A stretch of 32,071 nucleotides of DNA from Terriglobia bacterium. GTDB taxonomy: Bacteria > Acidobacteriota > Terriglobia > UBA7540. Every line of letters begins with the position of its first letter. Positions within the stretch are counted from its first letter, which is position 1. The notes beneath the pieces were generated by a model, which saw only the letters and a program-made list of their open reading frames with translations, did not search any database and was not told the origin of the DNA. The position numbers and the translations under genes were made by a program. The stretch spans positions 1 to 32,071 of the forward strand of contig JAIQGH010000042.1 of NCBI GenBank assembly GCA_020072655.1, written 5' to 3'. This document shows, in pieces, positions 8,501 through 17,443 of the stretch.

Positions 8501-8954
8501 GCAGCTCAGCGGCGTCACCACGTTCCAGTCCGGCACGGCCTTTACGGCGCGGGTGCTCGGCAACCAGAGTAACAACAGCGGCACCGGTCCCAGCTACTCC
8601 GAGCGCGCCGACGTAACCGGCCTTCCGGTCAGCCTGCCGAGATCCCAGAGGACGACGCTCGAGTATTTCAATACTGCGGCCTTCGCGCTTCCTCCCCCGG
8701 GGGAATTCGGAGACGCCGCGCGGAACACGATTCCCGGTCCAGGGACCGTGAATTTCAACATGTCCCTTTCACGGTTTATCACCCTCTCGCAGGAACGGGG
8801 CGTGCGAGCCGAGTTCCGTGTGGAGGCAGACAACCTCTTCAACACGCCGAATTTCAGCGGCCTGGCAACCGTGGTCAACGCTCAGGACTTTGGGCGCATC
8901 ACCAGCGTCAAGGCCATGCGCGCGCTCACGGTCTCAATGCGAGTGAGGTTCTGA
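5559..8954 (+). CDS. Oar-like TonB-dependent receptor, plug replaced by Gly-rich region
   Basis: The 1131-residue outer-membrane protein starts at 5559, where the product opens with a signal peptide (cleavage near SIWAQ); a GGGAGG lies 15 bases upstream. An in-frame ATG at 5451 would put about 36 hydrophilic residues before the signal and is less likely. Residues 28-112 form a carboxypeptidase-regulatory-like beta-sandwich (GHVRGPGGVSVPGATVQLID, GTYKLEVSLLGF). Residues 113-286 are low-complexity, with GNGNGNGNGNG at about 161 and a dense GGGGGPGGPGGG tract at 242-270. From about 287 to the terminal Phe is the beta-barrel typical of acidobacterial receptors (VGLGGPLVIPKIYNGG, TSFFFNYSLQRG, FFQDDWRVTSRFTMQYGLRYEY). 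No plug domain is recognisable in the usual place. Such proteins import large substrates or oligosaccharides via TonB; the ligand is unknown. One base separates its stop from the next start. Confidence 0.9.
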   Translation: MFAKRFVWLVVLLGGLATSIWAQTGDGGVITGHVRGPGGVSVPGATVQLIDPQSGERKETWTDESGNYTFSGLHPGTYKLEVSLLGFRTDVREPIPVDAGKTLKVNAALVFAYGEESGPQVARSSGPRNAGGPLPAGLPQGDGGMAEREGGGQGPALGGGEGTVRLSEAGGNGNGNGNGNGFQEEAPPEGADASASAANSFLLAGGNGVNAPTPGDQEGRWRERIQQYRTMGGGGQEVPGFGGGGGGPGGPGGGPGLGGGPGPGGMGPVMIFGGGPGPGGWAGRRSQVNRIRGNIFDRYTNSAFDARPYPLNIAESPQIASYQESFGVGLGGPLVIPKIYNGGTKTSFFFNYSLQRGKSPFDSFATVPTFAERGGDFSQATISSGPLAGTVPTIYNPASNPRTPFSGNVIPTDQLNPAALGLLQFIPLPNLPGAVQNFHLQESLPSSTDRVMGRIGHQISKTDSLNAFYFFNSARRQSVSSFPELTTRTSIRSQNLALSETHTFGPGRINVLLVNFNRQRTSTLNPFAFTQNIAGNLGIQGISSNPFDWGIPVMQFTNFTALNDVLPSLTRNQTVRLSDILMINRGKHTIRLGAELRRVQLNTLTDPDARGTFTFTGFTTSDFVNGFPVPSTGFDFADFLLGLPQSTSVRFGTSSNYFRSWVTTAFFQDDWRVTSRFTMQYGLRYEYFLPFSEKYGHLSDLALGPGFSSASVVTSYTAPNLPNSLIHSDADTFAPRIGLAFRPWLERHWVLRAGYSIFYDGSIYSRLVPNLANQPPFAQASTLLTSPTQVLTLQDGFPTVAPTVASNTYAVDSNFRTPYAQTWNFSVENEIAPNVILSVGYVGIKGTKLDLLLAPNQAAPGSPLTSQQRLSIPGALFFDYETSGAASIYHGLQVSLRRQFHAGFSMSGQYTFSKSIDDAASVGGAGRTVAQNSYDLQAERGLSAFDVRHRLIINHTYEFPFGDRRRWLSHGGPAAAILGNWQLSGVTTFQSGTAFTARVLGNQSNNSGTGPSYSERADVTGLPVSLPRSQRTTLEYFNTAAFALPPPGEFGDAARNTIPGPGTVNFNMSLSRFITLSQERGVRAEFRVEADNLFNTPNFSGLATVVNAQDFGRITSVKAMRALTVSMRVRF

Positions 8955-8955
8955 A

Positions 8956-11199
8956 ATGATCGTTGGTCGGAGCTCGAGGGAAAAGTTGGGGCTCGTTGGC
9001 TGCCTGGGCCTTGCGCTGGCCGCCCTGGGACTCGCCAGCTTAGGTCCTGTTCTGAGTTGGGCACAACGGCCTGCCGCGCCTGCCCGGGCGACTCTGCCGC
9101 AGACCGCGTCGTCCTATATCATCACCAGCCAGACGAATGTCGTTCTGGTGGATGTCCGCGTCGTCGACAAAGGCGGCAAACTGGTCACCGACTTGCAGCA
9201 ATCGGACTTTCGCCTTTGGGAGGATGGCGTCGCGCAGACGATCACTTCCTTCAGCCTCGAGGATATTGAGCGGCTGGCACAGGCGGGCACCGAAAACGGG
9301 CCGCCGGCGGTCATCGATCTTAGCAAGCTCCCTCCGAACGTGACACCTGCCGAGGTCGTCCGCGACCGCCGCCTGACCGTCCTCTTTTTCGACCTCACCT
9401 CGCTGGCGCCCGAAGACTTGATTCGCGCCTCGAAGGCCGCAGACGACTTTGTCCGCGAGCGCTTGAGCCCGGCGGACCTGGTGGCTGTCGTCAGCTATAC
9501 GTCCAGCCTGCGGGTCTTGCAGGACTTTACGAATGACCGCGACGCCCTGGAAAAAGCCCTGAAATCAATCCGCATCGGCGAGGAATCCTCGAACCTGGCC
9601 GAAGCCGGAACCGAGGGCGAGGCGGGCGGCACGAATGCTTCCGGCCAGGAGATCGTGGCTCAGGACGTCTCCGCTGCGTTCACTCCCGACGAAACGGAGT
9701 TCAACATCTTCAACACCGATGAGAAGCTGGCGGCGATTGAATCGCTCGCTCGCATGCTGCGCGCTATCCCCGGCCGAAAATCGCTGATACATTTCTCGAG
9801 CGGTGTGGAGCGTACTGGAATCGAGAACCAAGCCCAGTTGCGTGCCGCCACCGATGCCGCGAATCAGGCTAACCTTTCGCTCTACACGGTGGACTCGCGA
9901 GGCTTGGCGGCGCTGCCGCCGGGTGGCGACGCTTCGACCGCGTCCCCCTCCGGGACGGCAATTTATTCCGGTCAGGCGATTTTCTCTCAGGTTTCTGCGC
10001 TTCAAGGCAGCCGGGAGACACTCGCTTCGCTCGCTGCCGACACGGGCGGGAAGACCTTCTATGACTTAAACGATTTCTCGCCTGCCTTTGCCGAGGTGCA
10101 AAAGGAAAACTCGAGCTACTACCTCCTGGGCTATACCCCCTCGAACCTGCGGTCCGACGGACGCTTCCGCCGTATTCGCGTGGAGGTTGATCGGCCCGGC
10201 GTGAAAGTGGAAGCCCGGTCGGGGTACTTTGCGCCCAAGAACTTTCGCCAGTTCACGGCGGAGGATAAGGAACTTCAGCTCGAGCAGGCCATGAACCTTG
10301 ACTTGCCGTTTGTCGACCTTCCCTTTGTGGTGGAGGCGTCCTACTTTCGCCGCAACGACCGGAAGTACGACGTGGTTCTGGCGGCGAAGATTCCGGGCTC
10401 GGTGGTTCCGTTCCAGGGCAAATCCGAAAAACACGAGACGGCTTTCGATTTCGCCTGGCGCGTCACCGACGACCAGAACAGGGCGGTCGGAGCGTTGCGC
10501 GACACGCTGCCCGTGAAGGTGGCCGGCGAAGCTTACGAGATGCTCCTGGCCGGCAACATACTCTACGAAGGCAAGATCCAACTGCCCCCGGGCCAATATC
10601 GCCTGAAGGCCGTGGTGCGCGAGAATCAGAGTGGCAAGATGGGCACCTTCGAGGGCCCGTTGATTCTTCCCCAGATATCTGACGCCGGGCTGTCGCTAAG
10701 CTCGGTCGTCCTTTCCAACGAAGTCAAGAGCCCCGACAATCTCGGCAGCGGCGCTGGTCGCCGCGGGAAAGAGGCCGGGACGAACGGGCTGATTTTCGGC
10801 AATCGCGCCGTACTCCCTAGCGTCACGCGAGTCTTCCGAGGCGATCAGACCCTTTCCATCTACCTCGAATCTTATGCCGGGAAGAAAGAGGCGCCGAGCG
10901 CTCAGGATGGAACACCGGCGAGCGACAGCGGTTCACCTCCTGCCGTGGCCGTGGTTTTCTTCCGCGGCGGCCGGAGATTCGCAGAAGCCGGGCCGTTCGT
11001 TGGCAAGCCCGAAAAATCTTCGAGCGGGAAGGCCGTTTACTTCGTACAAATCCCGCTGGAGAAATTCCCGCCGGGGCGCTACACGCTCCAGACCAACGTG
11101 CTCGACCCCTCTGCCAACTGCGCGGCTTTTGCGCGCACCCCGCTGGCCGTGGTGCGGCCTCTCCCACGCACGTCGGGTGCGTCTTCGGGAGGCCAGTAA
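8956..11199 (+). CDS. Exported VWFA-related protein (acidobacterial type)
   Basis: The 747-residue product has a long signal peptide (cleavage near SWAQR, about residue 37). The N-terminal beta domain typical of TIGR03436-like proteins follows (VVLVDVRVVDKGGKLVTDL, QSDFRLWEDGVAQ). A von Willebrand factor A domain runs from about 138 to 390 (LTVLFFDLTSLAPEDL, VVSYTSSLRVLQDF, GRKSLIHFSSGVERTG, YYLLGYTPSN). The metal-binding DxSxS motif is degenerate (DLTSL), so metal-dependent adhesion may be lost. A beta-rich C-terminal region of about 330 residues follows. The start overlaps the context of the receptor stop (TGAAATG), so translation is coupled and the two proteins probably act in the same envelope process. 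The role of this family is not established. Confidence 0.85.
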   Translation: MIVGRSSREKLGLVGCLGLALAALGLASLGPVLSWAQRPAAPARATLPQTASSYIITSQTNVVLVDVRVVDKGGKLVTDLQQSDFRLWEDGVAQTITSFSLEDIERLAQAGTENGPPAVIDLSKLPPNVTPAEVVRDRRLTVLFFDLTSLAPEDLIRASKAADDFVRERLSPADLVAVVSYTSSLRVLQDFTNDRDALEKALKSIRIGEESSNLAEAGTEGEAGGTNASGQEIVAQDVSAAFTPDETEFNIFNTDEKLAAIESLARMLRAIPGRKSLIHFSSGVERTGIENQAQLRAATDAANQANLSLYTVDSRGLAALPPGGDASTASPSGTAIYSGQAIFSQVSALQGSRETLASLAADTGGKTFYDLNDFSPAFAEVQKENSSYYLLGYTPSNLRSDGRFRRIRVEVDRPGVKVEARSGYFAPKNFRQFTAEDKELQLEQAMNLDLPFVDLPFVVEASYFRRNDRKYDVVLAAKIPGSVVPFQGKSEKHETAFDFAWRVTDDQNRAVGALRDTLPVKVAGEAYEMLLAGNILYEGKIQLPPGQYRLKAVVRENQSGKMGTFEGPLILPQISDAGLSLSSVVLSNEVKSPDNLGSGAGRRGKEAGTNGLIFGNRAVLPSVTRVFRGDQTLSIYLESYAGKKEAPSAQDGTPASDSGSPPAVAVVFFRGGRRFAEAGPFVGKPEKSSSGKAVYFVQIPLEKFPPGRYTLQTNVLDPSANCAAFARTPLAVVRPLPRTSGASSGGQ

Positions 11200-11208
11200 T
11201 TCTCGTGC

Positions 11209-11248
11209 ACGTCAAGAGCATCTTTCCATAGCCAGATGTGCCTGACGT
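11209..11248. terminator. Imperfect hairpin downstream of VWFA gene
   Basis: ACGTCAAGAGCATCT and AGATGTGCCTGACGT form a 15-bp stem with three mismatches nine bases after the VWFA stop. No T-run follows, so terminator function is only a possibility. Confidence 0.25.
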
Positions 11249-11293
11249 CCTCCCCCCACACGGGGCGGCGGGCGCGAAGTTTTGAAAAGGCCA

Positions 11294-11322
11294 TTGACAG
11301 GACACGTTCTTCCGACTAATCT
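11294..11322 (+). promoter_or_regulatory. Sigma70 promoter of the SAM-riboswitch operon
   Basis: TTGACA (11294-11299, perfect consensus) and TAATCT (11317-11322) are separated by exactly 17 bases. Transcription would start near 11329, about 33 bases before the riboswitch aptamer. This is the best sigma70-type promoter in the window. Confidence 0.75.
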
Positions 11323-11361
11323 AGTTGACGACAATTGAATACGTGATTCAGTGACCCTGAA

Positions 11362-11470
11362 TCTCATCCAGAGTGGCTGAGGGACGGGCCCAAAGACGCC
11401 ACGACAACCGGCCGCCGAAGGTAAGGGCGGTGCTGGTGCCAACTCCCGCCCGGTATAGGGGAAGATGAGA
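11362..11470 (+). ncRNA. SAM-I (S-box) riboswitch aptamer
   Basis: The closing helix P1 pairs CTCATC (11363-11368) with GATGAG (11464-11469). The S-box consensus is present in order: the kink-turn core GAGTGGCTGAGGGAC (11371-11385), GGGCCC and the ACGACAACC segment (11401-11409), GGTGCTGGTGCCAACTCC (11429-11446), and the terminal GAAGATGAGA. The element senses S-adenosylmethionine. When SAM is bound, P1 is stable and the downstream terminator forms. When it is not, GAGAGG (11467-11472) can pair with CCTCTT (11492-11497) in the terminator's 5' arm, giving an antiterminator. It controls the thrC-metY-metX-metW unit. Confidence 0.93.
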
Positions 11471-11487
11471 GGGGCAAGCAGGATTTG

Positions 11488-11519
11488 AAAGCCTCTTCCC
11501 AACCGGAAGAGGCTTTTTT
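11488..11519 (+). terminator. Intrinsic terminator of the SAM riboswitch
   Basis: A perfect 9-bp stem GCCTCTTCC (11491-11499) / GGAAGAGGC (11505-11513) with loop CAACC is followed by six T residues and extended by A-T pairs. It lies 18 bases after the aptamer and about 87 bases before thrC, as expected for transcriptional control by SAM. Confidence 0.92.
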
Positions 11520-11605
11520 AGTTTCGGCTGCAATTTTCTGATTCCCCGCAAAGACTCGGGCGTCCTCGGTCAAACTCTGGTGCGTGACGGAAGGAGGGCA
11601 AGGCT

Positions 11606-12853
11606 GTGACTTACCTGCTCCACCTGCAATGCCGCGAATGCGGCCGCACTTACGCCGCCGACCCGATCGCGGCCTGCGAAGAATGTTGGGCGCCGCTCGA
11701 GGTGATATACGACTATGGCCGTCTGTGGTCGGATCTGCGGCGCCGGGACCTCGAGTCCCGGCCGCCCGATATGTGGCGTTACCGCGAATTGCTGCCCCTC
11801 GAGGGCGAGCCCTGGGTCGGCCGCCGGACAGGTTTCACGCCGCTACTCCCCGCGCCACGTCTGGCGAGGGCTCTGGGCGCGCGGAATGTTTACGTCAAGA
11901 ATGACGCTGTCAACTGTCCCACGCTCTCCTTCAAGGACCGCGTCGTGGCCGTTGCGCTCTCCAAGGCGCGCGAGTTTGGTTTCGAGACGGTCGGCTGTTC
12001 CTCGACCGGCAATCTTGCCAATGCTGTCGCTGCGCAGGCGGCGGCGGGCGGTTTCAAAGCCTTCATTTTCGTGCCTGCCGATCTTGAACCTGAGAAGATC
12101 GTCGGCACACAGGTCTTCGGCGCCACGCTCGTGCGCGTTGCCGGCCCCTACGACCAGGGCAACCGGCTTTGCTCCGAGGTCGCGCAGAAATACCCCTGGG
12201 GCGTCGTCAACGTCAACCTGCGGGCGTATTACTCTGAGGGTTCGAAGACCGTGGGCTTCGAAGTCGCTGAGCAGCTTGGCTGGCGCCTGCCGCAGAACGT
12301 CGTAGTGCCCATGGGCGGCGGCTCGCTCATTACCAAAACGGCGAAGGCATTTGAAGAGCTGAAGAAGCTGGGCTGGGTCGAATCTGTGCCCACGAAATTT
12401 TTCGGTGCTCAGGCCGCCGGTTGCTGCCCAATCACGACGGCAGTGAAGAAACGGACAAGCGAAATCCAGCCGCAAAAACCCAACACCATCGCGCGCTCGC
12501 TCGCCATCGGCAATCCCGCAGACGGCCCCAGTGCTGTGAAGGCCATCCTTGGAAGTGGCGGCGCAGGCGAAGACGCAAGCGACGAGGAAATCGTCGATGG
12601 AATCAAACTGCTGGCTGAGACCGAAGGCGTCTTCAGCGAGACGGCGGGCGGCGTCACGGTCGCCGTGGCACGGAAGCTGATCCGGGAGGGGAAGCTCAAC
12701 CCTGAGGAATCGATCGTGCTGTTTATTACCGGCAACGGCCTTAAGACCGTCGGTGCCGTGAAAGGCTGCTTCGGGGAAAATAACGCCATCCGGCCCAGGC
12801 TGGTGGACTTTGAAGAGCGCTTCCTGAATCTGGCCACGGCCGGGAGGGCCTAA
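11606..12853 (+). CDS. thrC: Threonine synthase
   Basis: The 415-residue PLP enzyme converts O-phosphohomoserine to threonine and phosphate in the cytoplasm. The N-terminus carries a zinc-ribbon-like Cys set (C9, C12, C24, C27). The PLP lysine is Lys110 in TLSFKDR. The phosphate-binding SSTGNLANAVA segment and the glycine loop PMGGGSLITK are present. It fits the length of bacterial threonine synthases with an N-terminal CxxC extension. The start is GTG at 11606, supported by GGAAGGAGGG eight bases upstream. It is the first gene after the SAM riboswitch, which is unexpected because ThrC draws flux away from methionine; thrB lies at the far end of the locus. A related PLP enzyme such as cysteate synthase is a less likely alternative. 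Confidence 0.88.
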   Translation: MTYLLHLQCRECGRTYAADPIAACEECWAPLEVIYDYGRLWSDLRRRDLESRPPDMWRYRELLPLEGEPWVGRRTGFTPLLPAPRLARALGARNVYVKNDAVNCPTLSFKDRVVAVALSKAREFGFETVGCSSTGNLANAVAAQAAAGGFKAFIFVPADLEPEKIVGTQVFGATLVRVAGPYDQGNRLCSEVAQKYPWGVVNVNLRAYYSEGSKTVGFEVAEQLGWRLPQNVVVPMGGGSLITKTAKAFEELKKLGWVESVPTKFFGAQAAGCCPITTAVKKRTSEIQPQKPNTIARSLAIGNPADGPSAVKAILGSGGAGEDASDEEIVDGIKLLAETEGVFSETAGGVTVAVARKLIREGKLNPEESIVLFITGNGLKTVGAVKGCFGENNAIRPRLVDFEERFLNLATAGRA

Positions 12854-12894
12854 GCGCGAATCTGTATTTGTGCTCCTTGCGATACCGATCGTGA

Positions 12895-14226
<1,332 letters not shown>

Positions 14227-14304
14227 CCAAGACTCGCGTGGCCTTCGCCGCGCCGGGTTCGCTCGGAGGGAGCGGAGGACAGGCGGCAACCAGCAGAGGA
14301 ACCA

Positions 14305-15459
14305 ATGCAAAGTACCATTGCGGAGGCGGGATCGGTCGGGATCGTTGAGACGAAGCACTTCACTTTTGCCGAGCCGCCCGACGAGTTCATTCTTGAGTGC
14401 GGGCGGCCTCTCGGCCCGATTACGCTGGCATACGAGACTTATGGAGAGTTAAATCCGGCAAAGGACAACGCCATCCTGATTGTCCATGCGCTTTCCGGGG
14501 ATGCCCATGCCGCGGGCTATCATCATCCGGCGGACAAGAGTCCCGGATGGTGGGATATGATGATCGGGCCGGGCAAGGCCTTCGACACGCGCAAGTATTT
14601 TGTCATTTGCTCGAACGTCGTGGGGGGATGCCAGGGCTCGACCGGGCCCAGTTCCGTCAACCCACAGACGGGGCGGCCCTACGGACTTTCCTTTCCGATG
14701 GTGACGGTCCGCGACTGGGTTAGCACGCAGAAGGTCCTCATCGACCACTTAGGAATTGACCAACTGCTCTCGGTGGTCGGCGGCTCGACGGGCGGGATGC
14801 AAGTGTTGCAGTGGGCGGTCAGTTATCCGGAGAGAGTCCGCCTGGCTATCCCTATCGCGACGGCTAGCAAGCTCTCCGCCCAAGCCATTGCTTTTAATGA
14901 GGTCGGACGACAGGCTATTCAGGCCGACCCGAACTGGAGGGAGGGGGATTACTATGGGAAAGCCGTCCCCCGCCGAGGTCTGGCGATTGCCAGGATGATC
15001 GGGCACATCACCTACCTTTCGGATCGTTCGATGCACCAGAAGTTCGGCCGCAAACTGCAAGACAAGGCGGCGTACGGGTACAATTTCTTGACGGATTTCC
15101 AGGTAGAGAGCTACCTTCGTTACAAGGGCGACCACTTTGTCAAGCGATTCGATGCGAACTCGTATCTGTACATTTCGAAGGCTATGGATTACTTCGACCT
15201 GGCCCAATCGTACGGGAGCCTTAGCCAAGCGTTTGCCGGGGTGCAGGCGAAATTCCTGGTTATCTCCTTCTCCTCAGACTGGTTGTTCCCGTCCTATCAG
15301 TCGAAGGAAATCGTCAGCGCACTGCGGCGTGTTCACGCCTACGTAATCTACACAGAGATTCAGACCGACCACGGGCACGACGCTTTTCTCCTGGAATCCG
15401 ACCAGCTCAGTTCCCTCATCACCAATTTCCTCAGCCACGGACGAAACGAGGCACCCTAG
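14305..15459 (+). CDS. metX: Homoserine O-acetyltransferase
   Basis: The 384-residue alpha/beta-hydrolase-fold enzyme acetylates homoserine with acetyl-CoA, the committed step to methionine. The nucleophile elbow [10 protein letters not shown] gives Ser161; Asp325 (SSDWLFP) and His358 ([11 protein letters not shown]) complete the triad. [15 protein letters not shown] and AYETYGELN are typical of MetX. Substrate preference for acetyl over succinyl cannot be proven by eye, but the neighbouring MetY fits acetylhomoserine. AGAGGAA precedes the ATG. Three bases separate its stop from metW, so the two are probably translated together; in several bacteria MetX needs MetW for full activity. Confidence 0.93.
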   Translation: MQSTIAEAGSVGIVETKHFTFAEPPDEFILECGRPLGPITLAYETYGELNPAKDNAILIVHALSGDAHAAGYHHPADKSPGWWDMMIGPGKAFDTRKYFVICSNVVGGCQGSTGPSSVNPQTGRPYGLSFPMVTVRDWVSTQKVLIDHLGIDQLLSVVGGSTGGMQVLQWAVSYPERVRLAIPIATASKLSAQAIAFNEVGRQAIQADPNWREGDYYGKAVPRRGLAIARMIGHITYLSDRSMHQKFGRKLQDKAAYGYNFLTDFQVESYLRYKGDHFVKRFDANSYLYISKAMDYFDLAQSYGSLSQAFAGVQAKFLVISFSSDWLFPSYQSKEIVSALRRVHAYVIYTEIQTDHGHDAFLLESDQLSSLITNFLSHGRNEAP

Positions 15460-15462
15460 CAA

Positions 15463-16134
15463 ATGGGAGGGCTCGCCAAAGAAGTTCGCTTGAATGACAG
15501 CGCAACCGTCGTCCGCCTGACGGCGGAGCACGAAGTCATCATTGGGCTCATTGAGGAAGGCACCCGGGTCATGGACCTGGGCTGCGGGGAAGGCGACCTT
15601 CTCCTGGCGCTCAAGGTCTTGAAAAAGGTCCGAGCGGAGGGAATTGAGCTGTCCGAGGCGTGCATTCAGGCGTGCGTCGCCAAGGGCTTGCTCAACGTCC
15701 ATCATGGCGATTTGGACGAAGGATTGGCCGACTACCCGGACAAGTCCGTTGACTACGTCATCTCGACCAACACCATCCAGGTCTTGCATCGGCCCATGAT
15801 CCTGATCCGCGAGATGGCGCGTGTGGGGAAGAAGTGCATTATTAGCTTTCCCAATTTCGCCCACTGGTCGGTGCGCTGGCAACTGTTTTCTCAGGGCCAG
15901 ATGCCGAAAACGGACAGGCTTCCCTATGAATGGTATGAGACCCTCAACATTCACCTGACCACGCTCGTGGACTTTCGCGATTTTTGCGGGAAGGCTGGCC
16001 TCCGGGTGTTGCGGGAGGTCCCGCTTCGGACCTCAGCGTCCGGCCAATGCTCGGTGGTCAGGTTTCTCCCCAACCTGTTGGCTGACGAAGCGATTTTCGT
16101 GGTCGAAGAGGCTGGATCCGCTGCGAATCAATGA
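15463..16134 (+). CDS. metW: MetW methyltransferase-like protein
   Basis: The 223-residue class I methyltransferase-fold protein has the motif I signature VMDLGCGEGDLL at about 36-47. MetW hallmarks follow: GIELSEACIQACVAKGL, HGDLDEGLADYPDKSVDYVI, STNTIQVLHRP, SFPNFAHW, and PYEWYETLNIHLTTLVDF. MetW works with MetX in methionine synthesis. It begins three bases after the metX stop with only a weak ribosome-binding site, consistent with coupled translation. It is the last gene of the tight unit; a 7-bp-arm hairpin (16185-16210) lies downstream. Confidence 0.93.
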   Translation: MGGLAKEVRLNDSATVVRLTAEHEVIIGLIEEGTRVMDLGCGEGDLLLALKVLKKVRAEGIELSEACIQACVAKGLLNVHHGDLDEGLADYPDKSVDYVISTNTIQVLHRPMILIREMARVGKKCIISFPNFAHWSVRWQLFSQGQMPKTDRLPYEWYETLNIHLTTLVDFRDFCGKAGLRVLREVPLRTSASGQCSVVRFLPNLLADEAIFVVEEAGSAANQ

Positions 16135-16184
16135 AAGTGATGCGTTGAGGGGTGGCTCTCGCCGCAATCCCGTTCAGCCAAATC

Positions 16185-16210
16185 CCGAGCCTCACGTGGC
16201 TTTGGCTCGG
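16185..16210. terminator. Hairpin after metW
   Basis: CCGAGCC and GGCTCGG pair perfectly around a 12-base loop, 51 bases after the metW stop. A T-rich stretch (CTTTTTCTTG) follows only about 40 bases later, so this is at best a weak or factor-assisted terminator. Confidence 0.3.
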
Positions 16211-16323
16211 CGCCCTGGGCGGTCTTGCCCCAATCCCAGCTCCCTTTTTCTTGTTCTCCACCATTGTCGTTGCTGTCCTGAGTCGATTATGATGGCGCAT
16301 TCCGTTCGATGCGGGATGCAGCC

Positions 16324-17235
16324 ATGAGTCAGCGAATCTCCATACGGGTTCCGGCAACGAGCGCCAACCTCGGATGTCTCTTCGATTGTGCGGCTCTCGC
16401 GTTAAGCCTTCACTTGGACATCCATCTGACGCCCCGCAGCGATGGTGTCGTGGCCGTGCGCTATCGGGGAGTGAACCCGGAGCGAGTCGCGGAAGACTGC
16501 AACAACCTGGTTGCGCATACCATCCAGGACACTTTGCACCAATGGGGGAAAACGCGCGGCTTCGACCTGGAAATTGACAACCAGATCCCGATCGGCGTGG
16601 GTCTGGGTTCGAGCGCGGCGGCCATTGTCGGATCGCTGGCCGCCTGCCACTGGCTGGCGGATACGACGCTTTTCGACGAGGAGTTAATCTCCCTCGCCAC
16701 CCAACTCGAAGGCCATCCAGACAACGTCGCCGCCGCGTGGCACGGGGGGTTCACCGTCGCGCTCCAGCAGGAAGAGCGCGTGCTGGCCTATTCTTGCCCC
16801 GTTCCGGACTGGCTCAAGCTGGTGCTGGTGATTCCTGACTATGCTGTGCCCACGGAAGCGGCGCGCGGCGTCCTGCCCGCGCATTACTCGCGCGCCGACG
16901 CCATCCACAATCTCCAACGTGCCGTCGCCCTGGCGGCGCATTTGTTTTCCGGGAAGGCCGACATTTGTCGAAGTTTCTTCGACGACCGCTGGCACCAGCC
17001 GCATCGCGCGGCATTGGTCCCAGGCCTTGCGGAAGTACTCGCCTACTGCCATCCCGAATTGCTGGGCATCTGCCTGAGCGGCTCCGGGCCGAGCATCCTG
17101 GCCTTGGTCCGTGGGGCCGCCGAGGAGATCGGCGAAGCGATCCGCTCCATCCTCGCCCAGCACAACATTCAGTCGCAGCCGCGCGTCCTCGCCGCCGACA
17201 ACCTCGGCGCCAAGGGTTGGAGCCTTCCCGCCTGA
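16324..17235 (+). CDS. thrB: Homoserine kinase
   Basis: The 303-residue GHMP-family kinase phosphorylates homoserine to O-phosphohomoserine for ThrC. Motif 1 is VPATSANLG near the N-terminus, the ATP-binding motif 2 is PIGVGLGSSAA at 89-99, and motif 3 is ICLSGSGPSILAL near the C-terminus. Two in-frame ATGs are possible. Position 16324 is chosen because MSQRISIRVPATS matches the usual beginning, while 16309 adds five residues; neither has a strong ribosome-binding site. The gene lies 189 bases after metW, long enough for its own promoter (candidate TTGTCG-N18-TATGAT at 16264-16293, weak). It completes the homoserine branch point with thrC. Confidence 0.92.
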   Translation: MSQRISIRVPATSANLGCLFDCAALALSLHLDIHLTPRSDGVVAVRYRGVNPERVAEDCNNLVAHTIQDTLHQWGKTRGFDLEIDNQIPIGVGLGSSAAAIVGSLAACHWLADTTLFDEELISLATQLEGHPDNVAAAWHGGFTVALQQEERVLAYSCPVPDWLKLVLVIPDYAVPTEAARGVLPAHYSRADAIHNLQRAVALAAHLFSGKADICRSFFDDRWHQPHRAALVPGLAEVLAYCHPELLGICLSGSGPSILALVRGAAEEIGEAIRSILAQHNIQSQPRVLAADNLGAKGWSLPA

Positions 17236-17266
17236 GGGCGATTCGCTGAAATTGACCGCGATGGGT

Positions 17267-17356
17267 TGGCGGAGAGGGTGGGATTCGAACCCACGTCACG
17301 ATTTCTCGTGAACACGCTTTCCAAGCGTGCTCCTTCAGCCACTCGGACACCTCTCC
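17267..17356 (-). tRNA. tRNA-Ser (anticodon GGA)
   Basis: The 90-nt minus-strand transcript has acceptor stem GGAGAGG / CCTCTCC, discriminator G and an encoded CCA end (TGG at 17267-17269 on the plus strand). The anticodon loop is TTGGAAA between CACGC and GCGTG, giving GGA (17320-17322). The T arm carries GGTTCGAATCC. A class II variable arm (TCACGA-GAAA-TCGTGA) confirms serine identity. A TATACT -10-like box is present upstream (17417-17422, minus strand) without a clear -35. It reads UCC and UCU codons. Confidence 0.97.
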
Positions 17357-17443
17357 GCGCCGTCAAGCTCCGAGCGTGCCATCGTCAGCGGAGCGTTCTC
17401 CGCGACAACGCTGACCAGTATAGCATTGCCCATGACGAGCCGG

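Noticed and set aside
16264-16293. Possible thrB promoter (TTGTCG-N18-TATGAT) and its similarity to 21999-22024
   Set aside because: The shared string around GTCCTGAGTC is short, the spacing differs at the second site, and the -35 is weak; not enough to call a feature or a shared regulon.
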